A DNA stretch of 64,000 nt from assembly GCA_041402045.1 (NCBI GenBank), contig JAWKSZ010000040.1, positions 1-64,000 of the forward strand. Reading direction: 5' to 3'. This stretch comes from JAGQRJ01 sp041402045. Lineage in GTDB: Bacteria; Planctomycetota; J058. Both the position numbers and the translations under genes were made by a program. The notes under the pieces were generated by a model, which did not search any database, was not told where the DNA came from, and saw only the letters and a program-made list of their open reading frames with translations. Positions 1 through 10,788 of this stretch are shown here, piece by piece (positions within the stretch are counted from its first letter, which is position 1; each line of letters starts with the position of its first letter).

Positions 1-90
1 TGCTCCCGGTATGTGCGTCCCTCCACCTCTCGGAGGGGAGGGCCTGCGAGACGCGGGCTCGAACCGGCGGAGCCGCTCTACCCGCCGGCC

Positions 91-600
91 TCAGTCCCAA
101 CTGCGCTCGTAGATCGCGGACTGGCCCGGGCTCTCGGAGACCTGGACGGAGACGCGGATCAGGTCCAGGTCGGGGAGCGCCTCGGCGATCCGCTGCAGCC
201 AGTCCTCGCACAGGACGCGGGCGAGCATTTCGGAGCTGGTGTTGGGCACGTCGAGGATCAGCACGTCGACGGCGGGGAAGGCGAAGGTGTCGTCCTTCCA
301 GCGGGCGATCACCTGCGAGCCCTCGCGCTCGACCGAGACGACCTCGCAGCGCGCGGGGAGCAGGACCTTGTGGTCGAGGCGGTCGCAGGCGGCCTTGAAC
401 AGCGGCTTGACCTGAATGAAGTCCGCGACCAGCGAGGCCTTGTCCAGGGAGCGGGTCTCGATCTCGAGCTCGGCGCGGTAGTTGTGCCCGTGCAGCGGCT
501 CGCGCTCGCCGTTCTCGAACACGAGGAAGTGCGCGGCGGCGAAGTTGAAGTACTGCTTGTCCAGCAGGTTCGAGTAGCGCTCGCGATAGCCGTCTCGCAC
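91..600 (-). CDS. 6-pyruvoyl-tetrahydropterin synthase family protein, PTPS-III-like
   Basis: About 169 aa. It has the T-fold pterin-enzyme signature: the zinc-ligand His in FAAAHF and the HGH pair in PLHGHNY. In QueD the catalytic Cys sits four residues before HGH (CxxxHGH). Here there is no Cys; instead a Glu sits three residues before (E-P-L-HGH). From family knowledge this ExxHGH form marks PTPS-III, which makes 6-hydroxymethyl-dihydropterin for folate and can replace FolB. Two consecutive GTG codons (603 and 600) follow GAGGAGG; the second has the better spacing. It is divergent from the GT9 gene. The alternative is an atypical QueD for queuosine. Family is certain, subtype is inferred. 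Confidence 0.85.
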   Translation of the reverse strand: MRDGYRERYSNLLDKQYFNFAAAHFLVFENGEREPLHGHNYRAELEIETRSLDKASLVADFIQVKPLFKAACDRLDHKVLLPARCEVVSVEREGSQVIARWKDDTFAFPAVDVLILDVPNTSSEMLARVLCEDWLQRIAEALPDLDLIRVSVQVSESPGQSAIYERSWD

Positions 601-686
601 CACGTTGCCTCCTCGGGTCGACGCGGGTGAATTCACTGCGCGCTCACGATACCGTGCGGGTGAGCTTGCGCGAGAGCGAGGACCGG

Positions 687-1853
687 GTGCCACCGCTGAC
701 CGACATGCTGCGCCTCCCGCTGCAGGCGGCCCTCACCGGGGCGCTGCGCGGCGGCCGCCCGCTGTTCGAGCGCTGGGCCCAGCCGGGCTACTTCCAGGCC
801 GGGCTCCCGCCGCGGGTGGAGCGGGTGCTGGTCCTGACCAGCGGCTCCCTGCGCGCGGGGATCTGGAACGTGGCGGTGTTCGAGGCCCTGGCCCGGCGCT
901 TGCCCGAGGGCGCCGAGCTGTGGGTCGCCTGCCGCCAGCGCGAGCTCCCGCTGTGGGAGGGCCGCGTCCCCGGCGAGCGCCAGCTCGTGCTGGCCCACCT
1001 CGCCGGCGACCCCCGCCTCGACCGCGGGACCAGCGTCGGGCTGTGGCAGGAGGGGGCGGCGCTGCGCGACCGGCGCTTCGACCTGATCCTCGACCTGTGC
1101 GGGACCCGGGCCTCGGCGGCCCTGAGCTTCCTGGCCCGCCCGCGGCGCGCGCTGGGCTGCGCCAGCGGCGGACCGGGCACGCTCTACTCGCGCCCGCCGA
1201 GCGAGGTCCCCCCGGACTGGCACCGCGCGCTCAGGGCCTGGTCGGTGGTCGAGGCGATCAGCGGCTGGGCGCCGTCGCAGCCGCCGCCCCCCTTGCCCCT
1301 GGTCGACGAGCCCGACCCCGGCGACCGCTCGGGGCGCCGGGCCTGGGCGGTCGACGGCCTCGCGGACTTCACCGTGCTCGTCCCGGGGGACGCGGCCGCG
1401 GCCCTGCGCTGGCCTCGCGCCGGCTGGGCCAGCCTCGCCCACCGCCTCGCCGCCCGCGGGCCGCTGGTCGTCCTCGGGCGCCCCGACGAGGAGGAGCTGC
1501 TCCAGGCCCTGTGCGCGGCGGCGCCCAGCGCGATCCCGGTGCTCCCCGGCCCCCTGCGCCCGGCCGCGTGGCTCCTGGGCCAGGCCCGAGCGGTGCTCGT
1601 CAACGACGGGCAGTGGGGGCACGTGGCCGCGGCCCAGGGCGCCCCGGTCCTCACGCTGTTCGGCGGGAGCAACCCCAAGCGGGTGCGGCCCCTGGGCGGG
1701 CGCTGCAAGGTCCTGCGCAGCGCCTGCCCCTACCGCCCCGAGGGCGGGCAGGCCGGCTGCCGCGGCGCCGCCGAGCCTCCCTGCACCGAGGTGTGCTGGA
1801 GCGCCTTGACCCCCGAGCGCGTGCTCGAGGCCCTGGAGCAGCTCGCGAACTGA
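687..1853 (+). CDS. Glycosyltransferase family 9 (heptosyltransferase-like)
   Basis: About 388 aa with the two-Rossmann layout of ADP-heptose:LPS heptosyltransferases. The C-terminal donor-site block reads VLVNDGQWGHVAAAQG followed by LTLFGGSNPKR. A cluster of Cys residues near the end (CPYRP, CRG, PCTEVC) matches the C-terminal Cys region of many GT9 enzymes. It probably transfers a sugar to lipopolysaccharide or another envelope glycan at the inner membrane. The start is uncertain: GTG at 687 follows a GAGGA-like stretch, ATG at 705 lacks one, and the frame is open up to ATG 627. The acceptor cannot be deduced. Confidence 0.85.
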   Translation: MPPLTDMLRLPLQAALTGALRGGRPLFERWAQPGYFQAGLPPRVERVLVLTSGSLRAGIWNVAVFEALARRLPEGAELWVACRQRELPLWEGRVPGERQLVLAHLAGDPRLDRGTSVGLWQEGAALRDRRFDLILDLCGTRASAALSFLARPRRALGCASGGPGTLYSRPPSEVPPDWHRALRAWSVVEAISGWAPSQPPPPLPLVDEPDPGDRSGRRAWAVDGLADFTVLVPGDAAAALRWPRAGWASLAHRLAARGPLVVLGRPDEEELLQALCAAAPSAIPVLPGPLRPAAWLLGQARAVLVNDGQWGHVAAAQGAPVLTLFGGSNPKRVRPLGGRCKVLRSACPYRPEGGQAGCRGAAEPPCTEVCWSALTPERVLEALEQLAN

Positions 1854-1897
1854 CGCTGGGGCGTGCGACCCGCGGGGCGCAGGGCCATGCTCTCGGG

Positions 1898-3866
<1,969 letters not shown>

Positions 3867-3867
3867 G

Positions 3868-4248
3868 CTACTGCCCGGAGAGCCCGCTCACGATCCCCGC
3901 CGCGGGCGCGCCGCCCGCGGGCTGCTCGAAGTCGAGGCGCTTGCTGCGCATGCGCCCCGAGAGCCGACCGTCGAGGGTCTCCACGTCGTAGGACCAGCCG
4001 AAGAAGCGCCGGCCGCGGACCCACACCTCGTCGCCCGGCTGCACTCGGCCCACGGTGGCCCAGTCGCGCTTGATCTTGGCGTCGGCGGTGACGGTCGCCC
4101 GCAGCCGCTCGAGGTAGAAGCGCTGGCCGTTGTAGACCGCGCCGCTGGGGTTGGCCCAGGTGCGCTTGCGGAACCCGGTCTCGCGGAAGAACCAGCCGTC
4201 GCCGGAGACCCGCATGCTCGGCGTCGCGTTCGTGAGCGCCCTAGCCAT
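3868..4248 (-). CDS. SH3-like domain segment, probably the C-terminus of the upstream secreted protein
   Basis: The stretch reads as a small beta domain: SGDGWFFRETGFRKRTW, then GDEVWVRGRRFFGW near the end, resembling bacterial SH3-like modules. It could be a separate short gene (ATG 4248, or a GTG overlapping the upstream stop), but no ribosome site is seen. Adding one G to the GGG at 4272-4274 joins it in frame to the gene at 4260-5348 (EIGARVLTFGPMAR). The same kind of lost G splits other genes here, so the joined reading is preferred. Function unknown. Confidence 0.6.
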   Translation of the reverse strand: MARALTNATPSMRVSGDGWFFRETGFRKRTWANPSGAVYNGQRFYLERLRATVTADAKIKRDWATVGRVQPGDEVWVRGRRFFGWSYDVETLDGRLSGRMRSKRLDFEQPAGGAPAAGIVSGLSGQ

Positions 4249-4259
4249 GGGCCCGAAGG

Positions 4260-5348
4260 TCAGCACGCGCGCCCGATCTCGGCGGCCTCGACCGCGGAGT
4301 TCCCCTTGGCCAGGGTGAAGCCCTCGAGCGAGCGCTGCTCGGGCTGGAGCAGCTTGCGGATCGAGAGCCGCCCCCGGGCGTCCAGGACCCCCGAGAAGCG
4401 CACGTATTCCCCCTCGAACCGGCACAGGCGCTCGATCGCGTCGTCGTCGAGGGAGAAGGTCGGGGCCTCGTCCGGGCCCGCGTCGATCCGCAGCCCGAAG
4501 GTGCCCTGGTGCTCGACCACCTTGCCGAAGTAGCGCCCGTCCACCGGGCGCAGCGACTGGTAGATCCGCACGTCGATCGAGCCGGACGAGTCGCCGTAGC
4601 GCTTCACGTAGAGGTAGCCCTGACCGATCCGCCCGGGGCGCTCGATCCGGAGCTTGGTGCGCCAGGGCGTGGCCGGGCCCACCGCGACCTGACGCCCGAT
4701 CACGTCCAGCAGGAGGCGCCGCCCGTCGAGGATCGCGCGCGCGGCCTCGAACTCGACGCCGGGCTGCCCGCGCCCCGAGAGCTCGAGCTCGAGGTCCTGG
4801 TCCGCGTGCAGGGTGCGCGGGCAGTCGATCCGCTCGATCGTCAGGTGGAGCTCGGTGCCGCTGGCCTGGATCCGCGCGCGCAGGGCCTCGAGCACGACCT
4901 CGACCTTGCGCAGCGCCGGGGTGAAGTCGCCGTAGTAGCCCTGGCCCTTCTCGTAGGGGTGCAGCGAGCCGTTGAAGCGCAGGGGCGGGCGCCCGTCGGC
5001 GAAGCGCACGTCGGCCTCGACCGCGGTGCTCCCCACGTAGTTCGCGGTCTGGGCCGGGACCTTGCTCAGCTCGCTCGCGCTCAAGGCCCGGTCCAGCTCC
5101 TGGAGCTCGGCCGCGCTGAGCCGGCCGCGCAGGACCGGGGGCGGCGCGCCGAACTCCTGGCCGTAGTCCGGGTCGAGCACGCGGCGCAGGCTGGCCTCGC
5201 CGGTGCGCGAGACGGAGAGCACGCTGCGGCTGTAGCCGTCGTAGTCCAGGTGCGCCCAGGTCAGGTCCTGGAACACGGTGGAGTCGGCGTAGGCGCCCGC
5301 GACGGCGGCGACGGCGAGCCCGAGCAGGAGGGTGGGGAGACGGAGCAT
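4260..5348 (-). CDS. Secreted protein of unknown function (frameshifted end)
   Basis: 362 aa as read. It starts with a clear signal peptide (MLRLPTLLLGLAVAAVAGAYA) and AAGGA lies about 8 nt before ATG 5348. The mature part alternates beta-rich and helical stretches; no enzyme motif was recognised. It is probably continued by the 3868-4248 segment after a one-base repair at 4272-4274, giving about 490 aa. It is divergent from the GH5 gene, with 290 bp between them. Probably periplasmic or outer-membrane associated; function cannot be assigned. Confidence 0.7.
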   Translation of the reverse strand: MLRLPTLLLGLAVAAVAGAYADSTVFQDLTWAHLDYDGYSRSVLSVSRTGEASLRRVLDPDYGQEFGAPPPVLRGRLSAAELQELDRALSASELSKVPAQTANYVGSTAVEADVRFADGRPPLRFNGSLHPYEKGQGYYGDFTPALRKVEVVLEALRARIQASGTELHLTIERIDCPRTLHADQDLELELSGRGQPGVEFEAARAILDGRRLLLDVIGRQVAVGPATPWRTKLRIERPGRIGQGYLYVKRYGDSSGSIDVRIYQSLRPVDGRYFGKVVEHQGTFGLRIDAGPDEAPTFSLDDDAIERLCRFEGEYVRFSGVLDARGRLSIRKLLQPEQRSLEGFTLAKGNSAVEAAEIGRAC

Positions 5349-5638
5349 GGGTCGGTCCTTGGGGTGGGGTTGCCGAGGGCAGGCGCAAGCTCCGCGCCAG
5401 CGCGCGGCGGTCCGTCCCACGCCGCCGCAAGCTGCGCGCGGCGAGTCGCTTGCCCACGATCGCGGGACCGCCGCGGCGCTCTCCGACGATTTCGCAGTCC
5501 CTCGCAGGGCTGCGTCCCAGAGGTGGCGGGGAGCCGCGCGGGTGGGTCGCAAACGAGGCGAGCTGCCCCACCAGCCCTGCTCCTGGAACGAGTTGTGCGC
5601 CCGCCGCACGCGGCCTCGGCCTTGCGTTCGCAGGGGCC

Positions 5639-7636
5639 ATGAGACGAGCAGAGTGGGTGGCCCTGGCAGGGCTCCTGGCCGCGAGTGCGTTCGCCCAGGA
5701 CCTGGCAGGGATCTATGAGTTGCGCGGCCTGGCCGGCTTCCGCGGCGTGAGCGTGCGCCTGGAGCTCGAGGCCAGCGGCCCCGATCGCTACCGAGTGCGG
5801 CGCACGGTCCAGCAAGGGGACGCGCGCGCGACCCTCGAAGGCGAGGGCGTGTGGACCGAAGGCCGGCTGCAGGTGCGCCTCGACCCGGCCCCCGGGCTGA
5901 CGAGCGTCCTCGGCGGCGGGGCCCAAGGTCCCTTCCACGGCACGTATCGCCCGCGCTGGGGCTGGCTGCAGGGCGAGGTCCGCGCGCCGCGCCCCGACGG
6001 CAAGCTCGTGACCAGCCGGGAGCTCGGGCGCCGCGCCGGGGACGCCGCGGCCCCCGCGACGACCGCTGCGGCCGTGACCCGCCACCCGCCCCAGCTCGGC
6101 GGGCGGCTGCAGGTCGAGGGTCGCCAGCTGCGCGACCCCGCCGGGCGCTCGGTGCTCCTGCGTGGGGTGAACGTGGGCCTCAAACACGCGCCGTTCCTCC
6201 CCCCGCACACCGCCCAGGACGTGGCGAGCCTCGTGGACCGCACCGGGATCGACTTCGTGCGGCTCTACGTCGCCTGGCGGGCGCTGGAGCCCGAGCCCGG
6301 GCGCTACGACGCCGCCTACCTGGCCCAGGTCCTGGCCGCGATCCGGCTGTGGACCGCGCGCGGCGTCTACGTGTGCGTCGACTTCCACCAGGACGTGTGG
6401 GGCGGCGCGTTCACCGCCCACGGCGCGCCGGAGTGGGCGTCCCTCGGCTCGCTGAAGGGCCTCCAGCTCCCGACCGGACTGCCCTGGCAGGCGCGCTATA
6501 TAGAGCCCCGCGTGTTCAACCAGTTCGAGGCGTTCTGGTCCAACCAGACCGTGCCCCAGACCGGCCTCGGGGTGCAGGACCACTACGCGAACGCCTGGGC
6601 CCACCTCGCGGCGGCGCTCAAGGACGAGGACCTCGTCGTGGGCTACGACCCCATGAACGAGCCGTTCATGGGCAAGGAGATCAAGGGCGGGCTCGTGCGC
6701 GCGGTGTTCGGCACCTCGGGCACCGCGCTGCGCGCGGCGATCAGCGGGGGCTGGACCGCGCTGTGGGGCCCCGAGGGCTTCGGCGAGGCCTTCCAGGGCA
6801 AGCTCGTGGGCCTGCTCAAGGACCCCCAGCGCTTCGACCGCACCCTGCGCCGGCTCGAGCCCGCGTCCCGGACGTTCGAGCGCCGGCTGGCCGAGTTCTA
6901 CACCCGCGTCGGGCGCGCGATCCGCGCCGTGGACCCCGACCGCCCGCTGTTCGTCGAGCCCTTCGCCCTCGCCGGCGTGGGGATCCCCAGCCACCTCCCG
7001 CGCCCGGAGCTCGACCAGCTCGTCTACGCGCCTCACCTCTACGACTCGTTCATGGACTCGGGGTATCCCTACGACGGCGACCCGCGCCGCGTCGCCCGCG
7101 CCTTCGAGCGACACCTCGCCGTGGCCAACCGCCTGGGCGCGCCCCTCGTCGTCGGCGAGTGGGGCAACCTCCCAGGCGAGGAAGGCGCCGACCGCTACGC
7201 CGCCGACGTGGGCGAGCTCTTCGACCGCTACGGCGTGGGCAGCGCCTACTGGGACCACGTGCCCGGCAGCGCCGGCACCGCCTGGGGCGAGGTCGGCAAC
7301 GGCGAGCCCGCCCACGAGGGCCGGCTGCGCACGAGCGACGAGAGCGTGCCCCTGTTCTGCGCCGCCATGCGCCCCTACGTGCAGCGCGCCGCGGGCGAGG
7401 TCGTGACCTCGAGCTTCGACGAGGCGACCGCGACCCTGCGCGCCACGCTGCGGATCGACGACCGGGTGCACGCGCCCACGGTGCTCGTCGCCGCGCGCCA
7501 CGCCTACCCCGACGGCGTGCGGGTCGAGGCCTCGGGCCTCCCCGTCGAGTGGGAGCACGACCGCGAACGCGGCCTGGTCTACGTCTGGACCGGCGGCCGC
7601 GGCCAGCTCGAGCTGAGCCTCGCCCCCGCCCCCTGA
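5639..7636 (+). CDS. GH5-family glycoside hydrolase (endoglycoceramidase-like)
   Basis: 665 aa with a signal peptide (MRRAEWVALAGLLAASAFAQ). A beta-rich N-terminal domain (about 20-130) precedes a GH5 (beta/alpha)8 barrel. The acid/base Glu is in GYDPMNEPF (about residue 340) and the nucleophile Glu in VVGEWGNLPG (about 504). RGVNVGLKHAP and VDFHQDVWGG are also family-typical. A C-terminal beta domain follows the barrel as in endoglycoceramidase-related subfamilies. It probably cleaves a glycolipid or beta-glucan outside the cytoplasm; the substrate is inferred from subfamily resemblance only. The strong N-terminal signal peptide fixes the ATG at 5639. Confidence 0.88.
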   Translation: MRRAEWVALAGLLAASAFAQDLAGIYELRGLAGFRGVSVRLELEASGPDRYRVRRTVQQGDARATLEGEGVWTEGRLQVRLDPAPGLTSVLGGGAQGPFHGTYRPRWGWLQGEVRAPRPDGKLVTSRELGRRAGDAAAPATTAAAVTRHPPQLGGRLQVEGRQLRDPAGRSVLLRGVNVGLKHAPFLPPHTAQDVASLVDRTGIDFVRLYVAWRALEPEPGRYDAAYLAQVLAAIRLWTARGVYVCVDFHQDVWGGAFTAHGAPEWASLGSLKGLQLPTGLPWQARYIEPRVFNQFEAFWSNQTVPQTGLGVQDHYANAWAHLAAALKDEDLVVGYDPMNEPFMGKEIKGGLVRAVFGTSGTALRAAISGGWTALWGPEGFGEAFQGKLVGLLKDPQRFDRTLRRLEPASRTFERRLAEFYTRVGRAIRAVDPDRPLFVEPFALAGVGIPSHLPRPELDQLVYAPHLYDSFMDSGYPYDGDPRRVARAFERHLAVANRLGAPLVVGEWGNLPGEEGADRYAADVGELFDRYGVGSAYWDHVPGSAGTAWGEVGNGEPAHEGRLRTSDESVPLFCAAMRPYVQRAAGEVVTSSFDEATATLRATLRIDDRVHAPTVLVAARHAYPDGVRVEASGLPVEWEHDRERGLVYVWTGGRGQLELSLAPAP

Positions 7637-7662
7637 CCCTGGACCTCTGCGTCCGGCGCGAC

Positions 7663-7668
7663 TACGGT
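7663..7668 (+). promoter_or_regulatory. TANNNT -10-like hexamer for a leaderless mRNA
   Basis: TACGGT ends 5 nt before ATG 7674, which has no ribosome binding site. Placing the transcription start 6-7 nt after the hexamer puts it on the start codon. Confidence 0.45.
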
Positions 7669-7673
7669 TACGC

Positions 7674-8330
7674 ATGAGCGATCGTCGACTGCGAGAGCTC
7701 GAGCGGGCGTCCGACCGCAAGACCGCGGCGCGTTACCTCTGGGAACGGCTGCGGATCGGAGAGCTGGACGAGGTCCGCCTCGAGCTGGCGGCCTACGCCG
7801 GGCACCCGCCGGCGCGTCTGGTCCTCGGCCTGGCCGAGGACGGCGAGCGCCCCGCCGACTGGGAGGGCTTCCACGGCTGGGTGTTCGGGCTGGCCGGGTT
7901 CGGCGCGGTGCCCGAGGCGCTGGCCGCGGCGTCGGTCGCGCGGCTGGCCCTGCGCGCCGCGTGGCTCGCCGCCGCGCCCGCGGTCGACGACGAACTCCCG
8001 CGCCGCAGCGTGGAGAGCGTCGAGCGCTGGCTGCTCGAGGACGAGCGCGCCGCCGCGGCCCGGGCCCAGGCGGCGTTCCAGGCCTTCGGCCAGGCGCTCT
8101 CGGCGGACGCGCTGGCGCAGGAGGCGCGCGGGCTGTTCTGGCTGTGCCACGACGCCCTCGAGGCCGCGCTGACCCCGAGCGCCGAGGGGCGCCCCTGCCG
8201 CCAGCGCGTCTACCGCGCCGTCGAGCGCGAGGGCCGGGCGACGGAGCGCTTCCGCCTCGAGCGCACCCTGGAGCAGATCGCCTCCAGCCTCCTGGCCTGG
8301 GCGCTCAAGCCCGTGCGCGCCGCGGGCTGA
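7674..8330 (+). CDS. Hypothetical protein, alpha-helical
   Basis: 218 aa, soluble, rich in Ala, Arg and Leu, predicted mostly helical. No signal peptide, membrane span or metal motif. The N-terminus (RRLRELERASDRKTAARYL) resembles the start of short helical repeat proteins common in Planctomycetota and Myxococcota, but no family is certain. It lies 37 nt after the GH5 gene and probably has its own leaderless promoter. Function unknown. Confidence 0.7.
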   Translation: MSDRRLRELERASDRKTAARYLWERLRIGELDEVRLELAAYAGHPPARLVLGLAEDGERPADWEGFHGWVFGLAGFGAVPEALAAASVARLALRAAWLAAAPAVDDELPRRSVESVERWLLEDERAAAARAQAAFQAFGQALSADALAQEARGLFWLCHDALEAALTPSAEGRPCRQRVYRAVEREGRATERFRLERTLEQIASSLLAWALKPVRAAG

Positions 8331-8408
8331 CACAGCTCGACACCGAGTTCACCGCGCCCTGACGGGTCGGCGCCGCCCGCCGCCTAGCCTCTGAGCCTGG
8401 AGGTGCAC

Positions 8409-8939
8409 ATGCGGCACGGCGGACTGTGGCTCGGGTTCGGAGCGGTGTGGGGCGTGGGGATCCTGGGCGCGTTGGAGGCTCTGCGCCCGACGCCGCCGGT
8501 GTTCTTCATATACGGCATTTTCGACTACGACCTCGAGCTGAGCGCCCAGACGGGCTGGAGCACCGTGCTCGGCGGCCTCGCCCTCGGCGCGCTGCTGTCG
8601 GGCTGGTGGGCGTGGGTCCTGGAATCCGAGCCGTCCCTGCTTCCCACGCGACGGGCGTGGCGCCTCGACGCCAGCGCGGAGGCGCTGGTGCTCGTGCTGG
8701 GCTCGGTCCTGGGGAGCGTCGCGGGCCCAGGCCTCGACGCGTTCCCGCAGTTGCCGGCGGTCGTGGCGTTCGGCCTCGGGGTGCTGCTGCTCAGCGGGAC
8801 GGCTGCCCTGGCCTGGGGCCTGAGCCTCTGCCCGCGCCGCGAGCTCGCTGCCTACGACGCCGGGCTGCACCTGCTCGCCGGCGCGCTCGCGGTGCTCGTG
8901 CCCACGCTGGTCCTCACCGCGCCCGCCTTCGCGCGCTGA
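8409..8939 (+). CDS. Hypothetical integral membrane protein
   Basis: 176 aa with about four hydrophobic segments: residues 5-20 (LWLGFGAVWGVGILGAL), about 48-70, about 90-115 and the C-terminal 140-172. GGAGG lies 5 nt before ATG 8409, which favours it over the in-frame GTG two codons upstream. No family was recognised. It sits in a run of small plus-strand genes of unknown function. Confidence 0.65.
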   Translation: MRHGGLWLGFGAVWGVGILGALEALRPTPPVFFIYGIFDYDLELSAQTGWSTVLGGLALGALLSGWWAWVLESEPSLLPTRRAWRLDASAEALVLVLGSVLGSVAGPGLDAFPQLPAVVAFGLGVLLLSGTAALAWGLSLCPRRELAAYDAGLHLLAGALAVLVPTLVLTAPAFAR

Positions 8940-8987
8940 CTCGGCAGATCGTGGCGAATCGAGCCGGCGCCTCAGGGTCTAGGGAGC

Positions 8988-9527
8988 ATGAACCGCCTGC
9001 TCCTGCTCTCCCCGCTCCTGCTGGGCACCGGCTGCGCCCTGGTGGGCCTCACCGAACGGCTGAACCACGCTACCCGGCACAGCTACGACGCCGTGCTCTG
9101 CGGCTACTCCCTCCCCAGCGACGGCCCCGGCTCCCTCGAGTTCGAGCTGGTCGCGCGGGACGGCTCAGGGGTCGTCGAGCGCGCGACCTTGGAGCTGGAC
9201 TGGTGGCCCCGCCCCGACACGTGGAGAGGCGCCGCGCCGCCGCCGGTGGTACGGACCACCGAGGTCCTGGGCCCCCCGCCTATGTGCTGCGTGCCGTCGC
9301 TCCCCGCGATCCTGGGCGGGGACTTCCGCCCGGAGACCTGCGACGAGGTCGAGGTCTTCGACGGCGCGAGCTGGCGATCCGTGGGCCAGCTCCCGGCCAT
9401 GGTCGAGCCACCGCACCCCGCCCGGAGGGTCCTGCACGACGCGCTGCTGCCCCTGGCCTATGTCCTGGACGCGCTGACGTCGCCGGTGCAGGTGGGGGTC
9501 TTCGCGGTGGTCCTGGCCCTCGACTAG
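8988..9527 (+). CDS. Putative lipoprotein
   Basis: 179 aa. A short hydrophobic leader ends in a lipobox (LLLGTGC), so the mature protein should start at the Cys and be lipid-anchored. The tail has a hydrophobic stretch (PLAYVLDALTSPVQVGVFAV) reminiscent of small YceK/YidQ-type lipoproteins, but this likeness is weak. Internal Cys residues (CGYS, MCCVPS, ETCDE) may form disulphides. It converges on the flavoprotein gene, 6 bp away. Confidence 0.65.
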   Translation: MNRLLLLSPLLLGTGCALVGLTERLNHATRHSYDAVLCGYSLPSDGPGSLEFELVARDGSGVVERATLELDWWPRPDTWRGAAPPPVVRTTEVLGPPPMCCVPSLPAILGGDFRPETCDEVEVFDGASWRSVGQLPAMVEPPHPARRVLHDALLPLAYVLDALTSPVQVGVFAVVLALD

Positions 9528-9533
9528 GCGCCC

Positions 9534-10748
9534 TCAGCGATACCCGCGGCGGGGGCGGCGGAAGGCGCCGCGCAGGCCGGCGAAGAGCGCGCGCACGCTG
9601 CTGAGCTCGGGCCTGGGGTCCTCGCCGCGGCTCATGCGTTGGATCTGGAGCTGATACCAGCTCGCCTCGGCGAGGGCGTTGAGCTTGCGCACGCCGACGC
9701 TGATCCGGATCGGGAGCGCGGCCTCGGCCTCGCGCGCGAGCAGGCGTCGCGGCAGGTCGGGCTCAGCGGCCAGGGGGCGGGCCAGGCCGATCACGTCCAC
9801 CGCGCCCGAGGCCAGGGCCTCGGCCATGCCCGCGCGGCTGCGGAACCCGCCGGTGAGCATGAGCGGGACCTCGGTCACCCGCCGCGCGCGCTCGGCGAAC
9901 TCGAGGAAGTAGGCCTCGCGCTTGCGCGTGGACGCCTGCTGCGTGCCCTCCCACATGGCGACCTTCTCGTAGGTCCCGCCCGAGACCTCGATCAGGTCCA
10001 CGCCCTCCTCCCCCAGGAGCCGCACGACCTCGAGGGACTCGTCCTCGCTGAAGCCGCCGCGCTGGAAGTCCGCGGAGTTGAGCTTGACCCCCACCGCGAA
10101 CCCCGGGCGCGTGCGCGCGCGGCAGGCGCGCACGACCTCGAGCAGGAACCGCCGGCGGCGCACCGGGTCGCCGCCCCAGGCGTCGGTGCGCAGGTTCACG
10201 AGCGGCGAGAGGAACTGGCTGATCAGGTAGCCGTGGGCGGCGTGGACCTGCACGCCGTCGAAGCCCGCGCGCATGCACAGCTCCGCGGCGTCGCCGAAGC
10301 GCTCGACGATCGCCCCGACCTCGTGGGTCTCGAGCGCCCGCGGCGGGGCGAAGGCCGGCCCCAGGCCCTGGAGCGCGACCGCCGAGGGCGCCACCGGCTG
10401 CGGGCTGAGCATGCGCGGCGACTGCCGCCCGGGGTGGTTGAGCTGGACCCACACCTGCGACCCCTCGCTGCGGGCGGCGTCGGCCCAGTCCGCGAAGGCG
10501 CTGAACGCCCCCGGGCGCTCGAGGACCACGTTCCCCGGCTCCCCCAGGGCGCGGGGGTCGATCATGACGTTGCCCGTGATCAAGAGCCCGGCCCCGCCCG
10601 CGCCCCAGCGCCGGTAGAGCGCGCGCAGCGCCTCGCCGGGGACGCCGCCGGGGTCGGCGAGCTGCTCGCTCATGGCGGCCTTGGCGATCCGGTTGGGCAG
10701 CGTCGCTCCGCACGGGAGCGTGAGGGGTGCGTCGAGGGTCACGGTCAT
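9534..10748 (-). CDS. Old yellow enzyme family NADH:flavin oxidoreductase
   Basis: 404 aa FMN-dependent barrel enzyme. Family signs: LTLPCGATLPNRIAKAAMSE at the N-terminus, QLNHPGRQSPR, the substrate-site pair in HAAHGYLISQFLSP (about 168-181) followed by NLRTDAWGG, and the phosphate loop LMLTGGFRSRAGM with VIGLARPLAAEP. It should reduce activated alkenes such as enones with NAD(P)H; the short length (no Fe-S or second flavin domain) points to the single-domain class. AAGGTGGG precedes ATG 10748. The upstream membrane-protein gene is 40 nt away on the same strand. Natural substrate unknown. Confidence 0.9.
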   Translation of the reverse strand: MTVTLDAPLTLPCGATLPNRIAKAAMSEQLADPGGVPGEALRALYRRWGAGGAGLLITGNVMIDPRALGEPGNVVLERPGAFSAFADWADAARSEGSQVWVQLNHPGRQSPRMLSPQPVAPSAVALQGLGPAFAPPRALETHEVGAIVERFGDAAELCMRAGFDGVQVHAAHGYLISQFLSPLVNLRTDAWGGDPVRRRRFLLEVVRACRARTRPGFAVGVKLNSADFQRGGFSEDESLEVVRLLGEEGVDLIEVSGGTYEKVAMWEGTQQASTRKREAYFLEFAERARRVTEVPLMLTGGFRSRAGMAEALASGAVDVIGLARPLAAEPDLPRRLLAREAEAALPIRISVGVRKLNALAEASWYQLQIQRMSRGEDPRPELSSVRALFAGLRGAFRRPRRGYR

Positions 10749-10788
10749 GGGCCCACCTTGCCCGCGCGCACGGGCCTCGGCAACCGCG

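Noticed and set aside
1..90. tRNA-like words on the minus strand (GGGTAGAGCGGCTCC and GGTTCGAGCCC)
   Set aside because: The T-arm stem does not pair, there is no acceptor stem or CCA, and the spacing between the D-like and T-like parts is far too short for a tRNA.
605..1897. N-terminal extension of the kinase frame back to 605
   Set aside because: This part overlaps the GT9 gene and reads as Pro/Arg/Gly low complexity; the kinase family sequence begins only after about 1900.
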